Of a stretch of DNA of 64,000 nucleotides, positions 1 through 9,883 are shown in pieces; position 1 is the stretch's first letter, and every line of letters starts with the position of its first letter. The translations under genes and the position numbers were made by a program. The DNA is from Gaeumannomyces sp. JS-464 (taxonomy: Eukaryota; Ascomycota; Sordariomycetes; Magnaporthales; Magnaporthaceae), in assembly GCA_002197995.1 (NCBI GenBank), contig NGZR01000008.1, positions 1,343,153 through 1,407,152 on the forward strand, given 5' to 3'. Under the pieces are notes generated by a model. The model did no database searches. It had not been told where the DNA came from and saw only the letters and a list, made by a program, of their open reading frames with translations.

Positions 1-190
1 CCTCGTTGATAGCTGGAGGTGCGGGGCTTGTGGAGACCCGCAGCCTTATCGCAGATAAGGGCGGGCCCCACTAGCGGCCCCTCACAGAATTGGGATAATC
101 CCAAATTCTGTGCAGGTCGGGCCCTCCGGGCCTCCCTCTCTCGAACAACAATCTACTCTACTGCTAACGTTTACTTTGGCCTGCCTGACA
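1..190 (-). repeat. LTR fragment, family D, cut by window edge
   Basis: This stretch matches, in reverse orientation, the short LTR seen complete at 8110-8315. It shares the CCTTATC/GATAAGG hairpin (near 47-63), a GGGATAATCCC-type inverted repeat and a GC-rich purine/pyrimidine block, and it probably ends at CTGACA (190). The left end lies outside the window, so a target duplication cannot be tested. It is inferred to be a diverged solo LTR. Confidence 0.45.
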
Positions 191-1305
191 GCCCTGATAG
201 TAGTCACTGAGGATTATTGCCTTTACGACACGGACATGGGATCTTAAGGTTTTTTTAAAACAAAGAAAATGGACGGCGATCAAGCAAAAGGGGGAGCCAG
301 CTAGCTCCGCTCACTGTAGGCATAGGCCTCCGGCCTTTCCTCCTCCAAATACGACCCTTTCCCCACCACAATCAAACCCCTCCTATCGGCTCTGACAGTG
401 CCCGTGCCAGAAATAGGGCAACTTTCTGATTCATGGAGAACCACCGAGAGCCTGTGCGTGTACAGCTAGCCACAAAGCATCCTGAAAATCCTCTGGAGAC
501 CCTGAAGATCTCCAGAAACGCGTGAGAAGCTTCTTTTCAGAGCCAGTAGTCGAGCAGGCCGTTTTCCCCATGACCATAGACGTGGACAGATCCGATATAG
601 CATATGTGGGAGCCTTATGTAAGTGTGGAGGGCCGTATAAGCGATAGCTTGCATGTAAAAGTAACAAGAAAACGACGGCGGTATGTCCTTAAAGCCACTT
701 GGATGACCAAGTGTAGTGTTACGGGCGTAGCCCGCTCCTCCGTGGAGTACTGGTTAGGTGACTTTCCACGTGATATGTGCACGGACCCATATATCAGCAT
801 ATGGCGGTCGCTGCCGCGTCCGCCATCTTCATGTAGATTCTTCACTCTCCATAGCACAACAAAGTCAATACCTGGAACCTCTTGCCTGGGCCTCGTGTTC
901 GCACCGTCACATGTAGGCTAGAACGGTTCGAGGTCATAAAACTGAAACTTAACATGGTTGCAGGTGGAAATGGCGTGTCCGGAGGGCTCGAGGCCACTTA
1001 AAAAAGCATGCAACGGGAAGAAAAAGACAAGGTTTATTGCAAGCCCCGACCTTTTTCGTAGCTTATGGAGTTGACGGCTGTTAATGGACCTTACTGGGAT
1101 AAACACAGGGATTTAAGGGCTCGCACTAACACAATTCAATGCCTTAGTTAAAAAGCTACAGTCGCCTACGAAGGAGGTCCACCCTTTTTTTCCCTACATA
1201 ACGGGTACCGCGCAGCCCCTAACCCAACACTCCACACAAAAACACCACAACATAGCTACATAATGGTTCCTAAACGTGCTTTTGTTGCAGTTAAAAGCTG
1301 AAATC
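191..1305. other. No confident gene; decayed intergenic or repeat DNA
   Basis: I see only short, overlapping open frames with no recognisable domain. A short plus-frame segment around 540-640 reads like a former coding piece with a Cys-X-Cys motif, but it is broken by stops. The stretch is probably decayed transposon DNA. Confidence 0.4.
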
Positions 1306-1548
1306 ACAAAAGAAATGGTTACTTGTCACCAGCTACGCGTGACGCTATGCTTATGGCTAGGCAGCTCGGTTAAAGCGCCCAGAAGGTCGTGTCCTACTCC
1401 AAAACCGGCGCGTCTTTTGTCCGGTACCAAAAAACACGCTTCGAGGCAATGCAACCGTGGGAGTCTGGTAAAATCTCTGGCCGCCCTCCGGCACTGACGC
1501 CTGAGGATGCTAAAAAAAACAGTCGAAAAATGGAACAAACTGTTATGG
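1306..1548 (+). pseudogene. Possible transposase HTH relic (Tc1/pogo-like N-terminus)
   Basis: One plus frame reads as a helix-turn-helix-like segment: a 'LSPATRDAMLMARQL' stretch, a stop, a basic Gln/Arg-rich stretch, then 'SGRPPALTPEDAKK'. The S/RGRPxxLTxxD pattern is typical of the paired-like helix-turn-helix at the N-terminus of Tc1/mariner-type transposases. No catalytic domain follows and the frame has a stop. The assignment is by pattern only and weak; any old coding fragment with a basic stretch could look similar. Confidence 0.25.
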
Positions 1549-1746
1549 GATAGGATTAACGAAAACCTGGGTGGCAGGGGCAGTGTTTCCACATATTTTA
1601 AAGCGACAGAAAAGTGTAAACGATTTGATTTTGTTAAACAGTAAAAGGGAAAAAAGGATGAATTGGCGCAGGTACGTTTGTTCAAAGTTAATGTTTGATG
1701 TTAAAGGCTAACCTATCTTACAAGCGATTTTCAATAAGTGTACAGT

Positions 1747-2039
1747 TGTTACGGCGTGGCGTGCCCTGCGTGCAGCTTGCCTCACAAAGGGTATGAGCCT
1801 CCAATTGAGACAACGTGCCAGCTTTGTCTTAGTCGACTTTTGGTCTAGGTGGGTGGAGGCTCCCTGGTGCCGAACCCGTCACAATTCGCATGGTCAGGCA
1901 CGTGCCGGGCTTTTGGTTGTGAAAGTGACTTTTTGGCTTACCAGGGGCCCCGGCAGGCGTCTCCGCTCCTATTTGTACCTCTCATAAACGCCTGCAAACG
2001 AACAGGGCATAAGCCAGGATCGTGCGGGTTTACGCCCAG
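1747..2039 (+). repeat. Solo-LTR-like repeat, family G, copy 1
   Basis: The repeat begins TGTTACGGCGTGG and is bracketed by the 5-bp direct repeat ACAGT (1742-1746 and 2040-2044). About 265 bp are shared in inverted orientation with 5330-5589. The 3' end reads CCCAG rather than the usual CA, so either the end has mutated or the boundary is off by a base. Confidence 0.5.
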
Positions 2040-2061
2040 ACAGTGCTTAAGCACTTGAGAG

Positions 2062-2298
2062 ATGCTAACGAGCTTGGCAGAGCTCGGCGGTTACGGCTTA
2101 CAACCCATTATTATCAATCAGATAAACAATAGGGACGTACGGAACAACCCCATAAGGGCAAATAAAATGCCGAAAAAAAGTAAAGTATTCAAGTTATTAC
2201 GCAATCAGGCGATAAGATACGCGATGCGATCGCAGCTACTTAAAGGCGGCAAAATGATCACCACAAAGGAAAGCGATTCGAAAGCCAAAGCCGATTAA
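2062..2298 (+). other. Unassigned 78-codon ORF
   Basis: A Lys-rich open frame between two LTR insertions. I recognise no domain, signal peptide or membrane segment. Its basic C-terminal half could come from a decayed transposon. I do not claim that it is expressed. Confidence 0.15.
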
Positions 2299-2337
2299 AT
2301 GCGAGCATTAATCAAGGTAAAATGATTAAATAACTAT

Positions 2338-2542
2338 TGTCACGGGACGCAGGGCGATCGAGACAATGCTTCAATTTTACCCTCTGGTTGTTGCGGCGAT
2401 CCAAAGTTGGAAAGGAAAACTATCAAAGTGCATGCCTGCAATTGGGACTGCAGGGTTTTCTACCAAATCGGTGCACGGCCGTGCACCGTCTGTCACGTGA
2501 CTCCATGGCCCAAAGCCCGAGAGGGCATGCCGTGCCATAACA
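2338..2542 (-). mobile_element. Solo LTR, family B (205 bp), TSD ACTAT
   Basis: On the plus strand it runs from TGTCACGGGACG to GCCATAACA and is flanked by perfect 5-bp duplications ACTAT (2333-2337 and 2543-2547). The end near 2500-2542 matches the LTR at 58431-58652, including the GTCACGTGA block. No internal retrotransposon region is attached, so it is a solo LTR left by LTR-LTR recombination, or a non-autonomous derivative. Confidence 0.85.
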
Positions 2543-2809
2543 ACTATATAAAAAGGTCACACTGATACTTTCTATTGAGACCATAAACCCAGGTTACGCT
2601 ATTCCTTTAAATGAATAGTTAATATAAGGCGTTATATCTGCGATAAAGACTTGGCTCCGGACCTTCGCTGCCTACCACATCCTCTTTTGCTTTTTATTAT
2701 TGTGTTTTAAAAGTTCCGAATGTGATGGTGTGCTTCCTTGTCCGAATTAGATTTGGCGATTTGATGTGTTTATATATCCATTTTCCCACCTGAAGCTAAT
2801 TCCTTTACG

Positions 2810-3409
2810 TTATATATTGTTTGTATAAGTATCTTTGTGATGAATAAGCCAGTCCCACCAATACTGTCTTGTTTCGTACTTGCAGCTACCGATTTCACCT
2901 CCTTCAAAAATAGGGTCTGAGACGTTACTCCGGTTGAGGACATAATAGTTGATTATTTGAATAATATCTCCATAGCCAATGTGATATATTGGCTCCCCGA
3001 TCTGACTCGACTCCTCTTCTTTAGAAATCGAAAGCTGCCTGGTTTTTAAAGAGATCTTGCAAGTATTGAAAGCGAGTTCTTCGCTTGATTGGAACACGTT
3101 TCGTTGATAAGCACGAGAAAAGATCCCGTTGTCACCAACGGTCAAACTCGGTTTCTGCTAAAGCTTAGCTATAAGATGGTAGCAGTCGCCCGCGCTTGCT
3201 TTGATATTACTTGTAGGGTTTGAATATAAGGCAGATGGTGATATTTTTGGAGAACAAATTTCGGGAGCATTATTCCGAGGAAGCTTGGTGCGTCCAGAGG
3301 TAGCCCATTGGACTGGAATTTTAGGGATCGATGGGTTATTTGCAACAACTAAAGAAATAAAGTTAATCGTTGCAAAAAGGTAATACGAAATAGACCTTTT
3401 AAAGTTCAT
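2810..3409 (-). pseudogene. Secreted Ecp2/Hce2-like effector, one in-frame TAG
   Basis: The frame starts at ATG 3409 and runs to a stop near 2810, interrupted by a single TAG around residue 84. Residues 1-23 are a clear signal peptide (basic n-region, hydrophobic core, VVA cleavage site). The mature part has four Cys: one in 'PEIC', one in 'GDC', one in 'NTC' and one in 'GSC'. The last third contains a 'VG/IGxxDIIxIIN' motif followed by 'GGEIG', Cys and paired Trp. This order resembles the Hce2 (Ecp2-type, necrosis-inducing-factor-like) domain of fungal effectors, which act outside the cell in the host. The family call is pattern-based and I could not search. CAG to TAG would explain the stop by one C-to-T change; no in-frame intron of fungal size removes it. 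Surrounding DNA is AT-rich. It could also encode a truncated 83-residue secreted protein. Confidence 0.5.
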
Positions 3410-3617
3410 TATGTCAGATTATGTTAATAGTAGTAATATTTGACAAGAGAACAATGTCAGCTTTACAAAGAGGAGCGTATATTAGTATTGATATAAGCAA
3501 ATGTTCCATAGATACTTTACTTATGGCTTTTAACCTTACATAACCGTCGCTGGCTTAGAATTGCGCGAACCTGATACTAATACCTTTACAAGTCTTTTAA
3601 AGCATTCTTTTTCTGCT

Positions 3618-3812
3618 TTTAGGCCTAGATGACAACGCCGACGACAAAATGCTTTGCGGTGAACACGACATCAAGTCCATTAGTGAGCGGAAGATTGCAG
3701 CCGGTTGCTGCCCCGTGGCCAAGGTTGCTCAACGCCGTGAATCTGCAGGTGCAGGTGGTGGCTATATCGCTTGTGGTTGTGGACTTTTTGAAGGTCAAGC
3801 GAGGTCATCGTG
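3618..3812 (+). pseudogene. Cys-rich fragment, possibly chitinase C-terminal tail
   Basis: A plus frame beginning just after 3618 gives about 60 residues with the pattern CGEHD...GCCP...YIACGCG and then a stop. This CGxHDI/GCCPxAK/ACGCG arrangement is reminiscent of the extension found in class V, LysM-associated fungal chitinases and killer-toxin-like proteins. There is no start codon, LysM or GH18 domain next to it, so it is at best a fragment. A GH18 relic of the same family lies at 34.1 kb, but the two are not contiguous. The assignment is tentative. Confidence 0.3.
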
Positions 3813-5329
3813 CCGGTGGTAGAGGCTTTGGGAGAATTGGTGGTCACCCCCATGTAGTACGCCCGGCAAACAACTTTTGGCTTCGGGTGCTGGCTCGACC
3901 ATACACGAAATCTGTTGGTTTTTATGCATAGAAAAGGTGAGTGGATAGGGGAGTCGAACATATGTACTGGGAATAAGGAAAGCTGCTGCTGTTGAACCTC
4001 CAGACATGTCGCAATGATCGTTCAGTCGTTGGGGGCCAACAGTGCTCTATTTACTACTGTGATCGCCAATCTTGTCTTGGTTACCTCGATCAAGTACTCC
4101 AGAGGTCAGGGAAGCGGGCTAAATTACCCCTAGGTACCAAGGACGTGCTCACCGCACGTACTTCCACTTCATTATATCAAGTAAAGGTTGACACAAGATG
4201 TAACACCCCGCAAGATGGCTGGCCAGGAGGCACAGGCGAGACACTGGAAACTACCTGTCGGAAGCCCCGAAGGAACACAGGGAAAGACGCAAGTCTGGAA
4301 CCGGGTCCACTGGAAGAAAAGCAAGTCCGATGCCGGGCGAGCCAGTCCCGGTCCCAAGCCAGAACACCAAGCCGGAAGACAAGGACGCCGAAGGCCGCGC
4401 CTGTGGACAGAGTGTCCGCGGAACCCGGAGTCCATCAGAGATGGCCATGGATAAAGAGAGCCCGAAGAGGTCTCTTGTCGAGAAGACCTGAGGGGGCAAG
4501 CTACCGTTTCTGTATTACCTTACCTTCTACCTGGAAGCAAGAACCAGATCTGCTGAGTGTCCTGAACCTCTGAGATCTCCCGGCGAGAACCCCTCCAGTG
4601 CGTAGCACGTTACATCGTGGGCGGGCTAACAAAAGCATAGAAGCAACTGCTTGTATACAGAGCATAAAAAACGATGGCGACGAGCCCTGGAGGCTTTTCT
4701 GGCGTTAGATGATAGGGCAGACTGGCCAGAGGCCGTGGATTTGGAGGTTGGCATAGTTGGGGCGTCAAAGTACGGCTTCAGGGACCTCGGGTGCACTCCA
4801 GGCGGCTCCAGGCGGTATCAAATAGTGCATATTCAGCAACTTATGGGCTTTTCCAGCATGCTTTGATGCCACGTAACTTCTAATCGTTGCTGATCACTTT
4901 GCAGGGATATAGACGGTTCATATGGGTGAGAAATAAGCGCGTTTTTACGCTTTTTGGCAGAGATTGGGATCATGGACAAAAAGCTGCATCTAAAAGAGCC
5001 TCAGAACAAAATTTACTAGGGGGCGCCTTGCTGAAGAGCCGATCAGCAAGCGGCTGATCAACTTTATATAGTTCAGCTGTCATGACCTAGAGATGTCAAG
5101 GGCAGGACCCGATTAGATAAGCGTGTGGAGCGCACGCTATCCTCCTCTCTCTGCCGGGGACGTCCCCTTAAAGGGCCGCCCCAACTGGGAATCTGGCTCC
5201 TCCACACTTGGAGGGCAAGATTCAGCAACGTCAATACCGAGACCTGACTGCTGGCCACTTGCTGCTTTCTCTTGCGCCTTGGATGCTGTGAACCCAGTCC
5301 CTCCTGGTAGAGGAACCCCAAGTCACGAC
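3813..5329. other. No confident gene; possible old repeat
   Basis: A 193-codon plus frame (3992-4573) and its antisense frames are Arg/Pro/Gly-rich and low in complexity. The segment begins with an LTR-like TGTAACACCCCG (4199) and ends near GTTACA (4614), but the flanking pentamers do not match. I recognise no domain. A 71-codon plus frame at 4651-4866 is likewise unassigned. Confidence 0.3.
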
Positions 5330-5589
5330 AGCCCTGCTCGTTTGCAGGCGTTTATGAGAGGTACAAATAGGAGCGGAGACGCCTGCCGGGGCCCCTGGCA
5401 AGCCAAAAAGTCACTTTCACAACCAAAAGTCCGGCACGTGCCTAACCATGCGAATTGTAACGAGTTCGGCACTAGGGATCCTCCACCCACCTAAACCAAA
5501 AGTCACTAAGACAAAACTGGCACTTTGTCTCAATTGGAGGCTCATACCCTTCGTAAGGCAAGCTGCACGCAAGGCACGCCACGCTAACA
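5330..5589 (-). repeat. LTR-like repeat, family G, copy 2 (inverted)
   Basis: This is the reverse-orientation counterpart of 1747-2012. The two share the GCACGCCACG...TAACA terminus (5589), the block around AAGTGACTTTTTGGCTT and the AAACGCCTGCAAACGA block. Base differences are scattered, so the copies are old. I see no matching target duplication for this copy. Confidence 0.5.
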
Positions 5590-5862
5590 ACACAAATGAG
5601 GCCCTGGCCGCCCCGCTGAACTTTTAATACTGTTATGGCGCGGCGCGCCCTCACGGGCTGACCGCTCCAGGACCCACCGGCCGCGTGGTCACGTGACGGG
5701 CCCAGGCATTTAAGTCAAGACCCCTGTCTTCCGCCCCCCCTACTTTCCGCCACCCCGATCCCAACCTCCCGATTTTCAACGCGTCAACTTCAACGCGTCG
5801 CCATTTAACGCACAATTGCTCGTTGGGCCTCTTGTTTGGTGCATTTTGATGCCAAACCCTTC

Positions 5863-7858
5863 ATGAAGTAATATACGGAAACAGAGATCGCGTGCGCCCT
5901 CGAGGGCGTGCGCGCCGGCGCCTCGATCAAGTCGGCCTCGAAAACATGGGTATCCCGAGGTCTACCCTCCGTAACCGCCTCCAAGGCGCCCTGCCCTCCG
6001 CCCGGGCTCAAGGGCACCGTCAACGCGTTGACCCGGCACAAGAGCTTTTTTTGGCCAATTGGGTTCTTATCCAGATCGCCCTAGGGTACCCTCCAACGCA
6101 TGCGGAGTTGCGCTATATCGCCGGCCGGATCCTCGAACAGAACGGCGACCCCCAGGCCCCCGGGAAGCGTTGGGTGGCTCGTTTTTTGGCCCGATACCCG
6201 ATCCTCAAGACCCAAAGGCCACGTCGGATAGAAAACGCACGCGTTAACGGCGCCTTAACGGAGGTGATCAAAGCGTGGTGGCCTCGTTTGGAAGTGCCTG
6301 CCGTCAAAGCTATCAAGCCGGAAAACAGGTATAATCTCGACGAGTGCGGGCTTATGGAGGGCCTCGGATCCAACGGCTTTGTATTGGGTATCAGGGGGTG
6401 CAAACCCCTGCAGAAAAAAGCCCTTGGAGACCGTGGTTGGACGACTATTATCGAGTGTATTTCGGCCACCGGAAAAGCGCTCCACCCCCTCGTTATTTTC
6501 AAGGGATTGTCGGTATAAAAGCAGTGGTTTCCGCTGGAAAATCAAAAAAGGTTCGAGCCCTGGAGGTTCCATGCAACACAAAAGGGTGGACAGACGATGC
6601 AACGGGGGTCAAGTGGCTTAAGGATATCTTCTGTTACAATCAGGGGTCTGCTCTTAGGGTAGGGCACCTCGGGGGTGGATAGGACAGTATCGCTGGTCTG
6701 GGTACAGGGGAACACGTGACTTAGAAGGACAATCTGACTGCTTGCCCCAGGGGATGCCTGGGAGCTAACTTAGGTTGACTGATGCAAAGGCCTTAGTCAA
6801 AGCTACCTAGGACAGTAGGAAACCCTTCCTCTTCTTATAGTGGCTTCGCCTGCCCTACAACTTCCCTGGATATGTTGGCTATGTCCATAGCTAACATATC
6901 CTGCGCCTGTCACGTGGTGGGCTTCCACGTGACCGGGCGTCGGGATGGGTCGCCCTAGCCCCTCCTTCTGTCTTGGGCCGCCCCGCATCCCCCCCTGGGG
7001 ACGCGGTCGTAACATCTTCCTTCCGAATACGGCCCTGATCACCCCTGGAAATCGCCGGCTTTTGGTCCTAAACGGCCACGGATCGCACGCAACAAAGGCC
7101 TTTATGTATCTCTATGCACAAAACAACATTCAGCTCCTTTATCTGCCCTCCCACAACTCTCACGTCCTTCAGCCTCTCGATCTAGCGGTTTTCAGCACGG
7201 TTAAAGAGACCTATCGTCGGCACAGCGGCTTTTTTGCAGCCTTTTGCACGTCAACTGTCATCGGAAAACGTCACTTTCTCAACTGCTATCACAAAGCAAG
7301 GGAGGAGGCCCTTATACCCGTGTTATTAAGGCGGGTTGGGCTGCCACCGGCCTGTGGCCCCTGAGGATCAGTAAGCCTCTTATAAGCCCCCTTCTCCTTG
7401 AAAATAGCAACGCCAAGGCGTCCCAGGCTGCAAAGGCCGCTTTGGAGACCGAGAGGGTTGCTTAGAGTACCTATTCTAAGTACTTTATGCCATTGGATAT
7501 GGTGTTGCAGACCCCCAAAACGACGATCCAGATGCGCACCCAAGTGGCCACGTTTGCCCACAACTTCCGGCTCGGCCGGACGGCCCGTTTGTTGTTCCAG
7601 AAGCTTACTAAGGCCTACAACGAGAAGGATATCGCCTTGGTTACCTCTCAACAAAAAAGCATGCGCTTACAGGCAGAATTGGAGGTTGCACGGCCGTTGC
7701 GGCGGAAGAAGGTGCTTCCAGACCCAAACGAGGCCTTTGTGCGGATTGGCGATATTAGGCGTGCACAACAGGAAGATGGCGATCTGCCAATGAATCCAGA
7801 AGAATCTCCTGCACCTAACGATTCGGACCATATATCTGATTGTATTGTAGTTGGCTAG
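5863..7858 (+). pseudogene. Fot1/pogo-family transposase (CENP-B HTH + DDE_1), broken
   Basis: The protein would cut and paste its own element. The first part (frames around 5880-6240) has the helix-turn-helix and CENP-B-type DNA-binding region ('IPRSTLRNRL', 'GKRWVARFL'). Then comes the DDE_1 catalytic core with 'NLDECG' (first Asp), 'LVLNGHGSHAT' (second Asp replaced by Asn in LVLxGHGSH, where Asp is usual) and 'LQPLDLAVFSTVK'. The C-terminal Gln/Lys-rich coiled tail ends at 7858. Damage: M-K-stop at the very start (TAA, likely from CAA), a frame switch near 5945, a TAA at about 6516, another switch near 6590, a 383-bp solo LTR at 6632-7014 and a stop near 7464. It cannot make a working transposase. 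Confidence 0.85.
6632..7014 (-). mobile_element. Solo LTR, family A (383 bp), TSD TCTTC
   Basis: It runs TGTTACAATCAGG...GGTCGTAACA and is flanked by TCTTC (6627-6631 and 7015-7019). It matches the LTR at 44648-45058 in opposite orientation (shared GGTAGGGCACCTC, TTGCCCCAGGGGATGCC and AACTTAGGTTGACTGATGC blocks). It contains a near-perfect hairpin at 6868-6901. It splits the transposase between its 'WLKDIF' segment and the 'LLVLNGHGS' catalytic segment. Confidence 0.95.
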
Positions 7859-8109
7859 GAAAGATCACAATTGCGGAATGAAATGGGCGTGTTGGATGCA
7901 GGGCGTTGCAGATCGGGGTGGCGGAAAGTAGGGGGGGGGGGCGGAAGACGGGTATTGACTTACTTGTTTAGGCGGCCCCTTTTACCCAATACTCGGTCGG
8001 TAGGACACATTTGCGGAGGGGCATTATGCAGCCTGATCTCGATTGCGCACTGTTGCACGGTAGAGAGAGGGTAAACTGATAGGGAGGAGCGGACTGTATT
8101 GCGGTCTTA

Positions 8110-8315
8110 TGTCACGGCACGTAGGGGCTAGGCAAATAGATGGAGCAGAAAGATGATATTCAGGGTAGAGTCGGGCCCTGCAGGGCCAGCCGGGCAGGGA
8201 TGCTGATATCCCTGTGTCCTGGGCCCACCAAAGTGGGACCCGCCCTTATCGGATGATAAGGGCCTGCAGGCCCCCACTCCCCCATCTGTGATCAGAGGCC
8301 CTACTGGCCGTGACA
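8110..8315 (+). mobile_element. Solo LTR, family D (206 bp), TSD TCTTA
   Basis: It runs TGTCACGGCACG...CCGTGACA with TCTTA on both sides (8105-8109 and 8316-8320). Internal hairpins include GCCCTTATC/GATAAGGGC at about 8241-8262. Relatives lie at 43914-44115, 46610-46759 and, partly, 1-190. No internal region is present. Confidence 0.92.
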
Positions 8316-9043
8316 TCTTACTTCTAAGTCCTACCCCTGAGGGAGTGCGAGCGAGGGAAAGCCCTTTTGTATGCTACCCTCCTCGTGGCTACCCTGTTGT
8401 CACGCTCGGGCGCTTGACGAGGTGCTTACACGTGCTCGTGCACGTGCACGGGCCTCCGCCTCTATGCCCCCACGTGATACCCCTTTCACGACACGCACCA
8501 TCCCCAACACCCCTTAAAGTGGGAAATCAGAGGCAATTGTTTGCCCTTCATTTTTCTGTCATCTGATATTTCTCTACTTCTCGTTGTGTTCCCGTCCTCG
8601 GCTTTTCTTCGCTATTATTGTCGCAATCGAACATGTCTATAAACGTTTCCTGTGTTTCACTTGTCGCGCGTCACTTTCTTTTCCGAATCCCTATCCCGTT
8701 TTTTCCTTTTATTCCTGTTTTCTTTTCCTATTTTCTTTTCTTTTTCCTACCTCTTCTTTTTCCTCCCTCCTTTTCTTTTTCTCGGCCTTGTGTTTGCCCT
8801 CGTTTTCTTCCACATCGATCCCATTTCTTCCTCCGTCCCTTTTTCTTTTTCTTTTCCTGCCCGTCCCGCCATTATCCCTGGGCCTTTTCCTCCGACCTTT
8901 GGCCTCCTTTAGGTCCAATAACATGCGCCAAGACCTGTTATTGTTCAACGCTAGGTATTTGTCGTTGGTTAGTGTCAGTCGTCCTGAGAAAGGCAAACCA
9001 GTGTTTTGCTTGTTGGTGCTGTAGTATCGATAATAGAACCTAC
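8316..9043. other. Polypyrimidine-rich region, no gene seen
   Basis: From about 8690 to 8880 the plus strand is almost pure C/T (TTTTCCTTTTCT-type runs). Open frames here (for example 8618-9166) are low-complexity artefacts rich in Phe/Pro/Ser. The region lies downstream of the minus-strand regulator locus; the downstream body expected for a Zn2Cys6 protein is missing, which implies truncation of that gene. Confidence 0.5.
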
Positions 9044-9818
9044 CTTGCGGAACTGGCATGGTTCTACGCCGGCTTGACTGCAATTAAAGCACGGTTGGCC
9101 GTCGCCAGGGCTGCCGCAGCGGATTTTGCGCTTACGGCACCGGTCGCACTGGCCCAAAGGGTTTAATTAGCGCAGGAACAAATAGTATAGATGGTGGGTG
9201 GGCAAGAAATCGATGAACATGACGTACTGCAACAGCGATGCGCTTCCGAGTGGGCGGGATATCGCCAGAGTTTTCGTTGTGGCGGTGGCCGTAGCTGCTG
9301 GTATCCTGGGACGGGTGGGAGACTTGATGGTTCTGATGGGGGGAATCGGGGGTCCTAAAAGTCCTTGAGGTTGGTTCTGCGAGGAACTCACATAAGAGTT
9401 CGAGCGATCGTATGGCGGGTTGGATACGTCCATTCCGGGCATGTATCCGTAGTTCGTTGCCACCTCCTCGTAGCCCAGGTCCGCAATGGAGTCGCTGAAA
9501 TGCGTCATAGACTGGAATTTCACCGGTACGGTTGTCGGCACGAAGGACTCGGGGTACGCCTCGGCCGCCAACACAGCCCTATACACCTGAGCCGGCGCCT
9601 GAGCGTGCGGCGACGATGTGCCATAGGGCGCCATCATCATAACCCCAGGGGCGGGGTAAGCGGAGGCGTGGAAGAACAGGGGCGGCGTCTGCGACCACTC
9701 GCCCTCGTCGTAGTGTTGCGGTAAAAGGACCTCGCCCTCAGGCTGCATTGGGGGTATGAATTGTTTGGGGTAGGTCTTGGGCGGCGTTAATGGAGCCGCG
9801 GCGTGAGTTTGCTGCTGC

Positions 9819-9883
<65 letters not shown>

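Larger units (their letters stand above)
5713..7960 (+). mobile_element. Fot1/pogo-like DNA transposon, TSD TA
   Basis: The ends are imperfect inverted repeats of about 48 bp. The left end starts AGTCAAGACCCCTGTC and runs through CCGCCCCCCC to CCACCCCGATC; the right end (about 7905-7960) is its mirror image and ends ATTGACT. TA dinucleotides flank it (5711-5712 and 7961-7962). The terminal AGTCAAG...CCCCCC pattern is that of fungal Fot1-type elements. Without the 388 bp added by the nested solo LTR and its TSD, the element is about 1.86 kb, the normal Fot1 size. Confidence 0.9.
5631..7987 (+). mobile_element. Short LTR (family B-like) split by the Fot1 element
   Basis: TGTTATGGCGCGGCGCGCC (5631) matches the start of family B LTRs and a fragment near 58978. 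If the Fot1-like element (5713-7960 plus one TA) is removed, the remnant is about 108 bp, and the pentamer AATAC lies just before it (5626-5630) and just after it (7988-7992). The end is CCC, or CCCA with a 4-bp ATAC duplication. I infer an LTR that later received the DNA transposon; the boundaries are tentative. Confidence 0.45.

Noticed and set aside
3146..3215. A 53-nt intron removing the TAG of the effector gene
   Set aside because: GTAATA...TTTAG has plausible ends but shifts the frame into a stop; no other donor restores it.
4199..4614. Possible solo LTR (TGTAACACC...GTTACA)
   Set aside because: Flanking pentamers CAAGA and TCGTG do not match and no second copy is seen.
8584..9166. Long plus-strand Phe/Pro/Ser-rich frames
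   Set aside because: Artefacts of a polypyrimidine tract; three overlapping frames are equally open and none has a domain.
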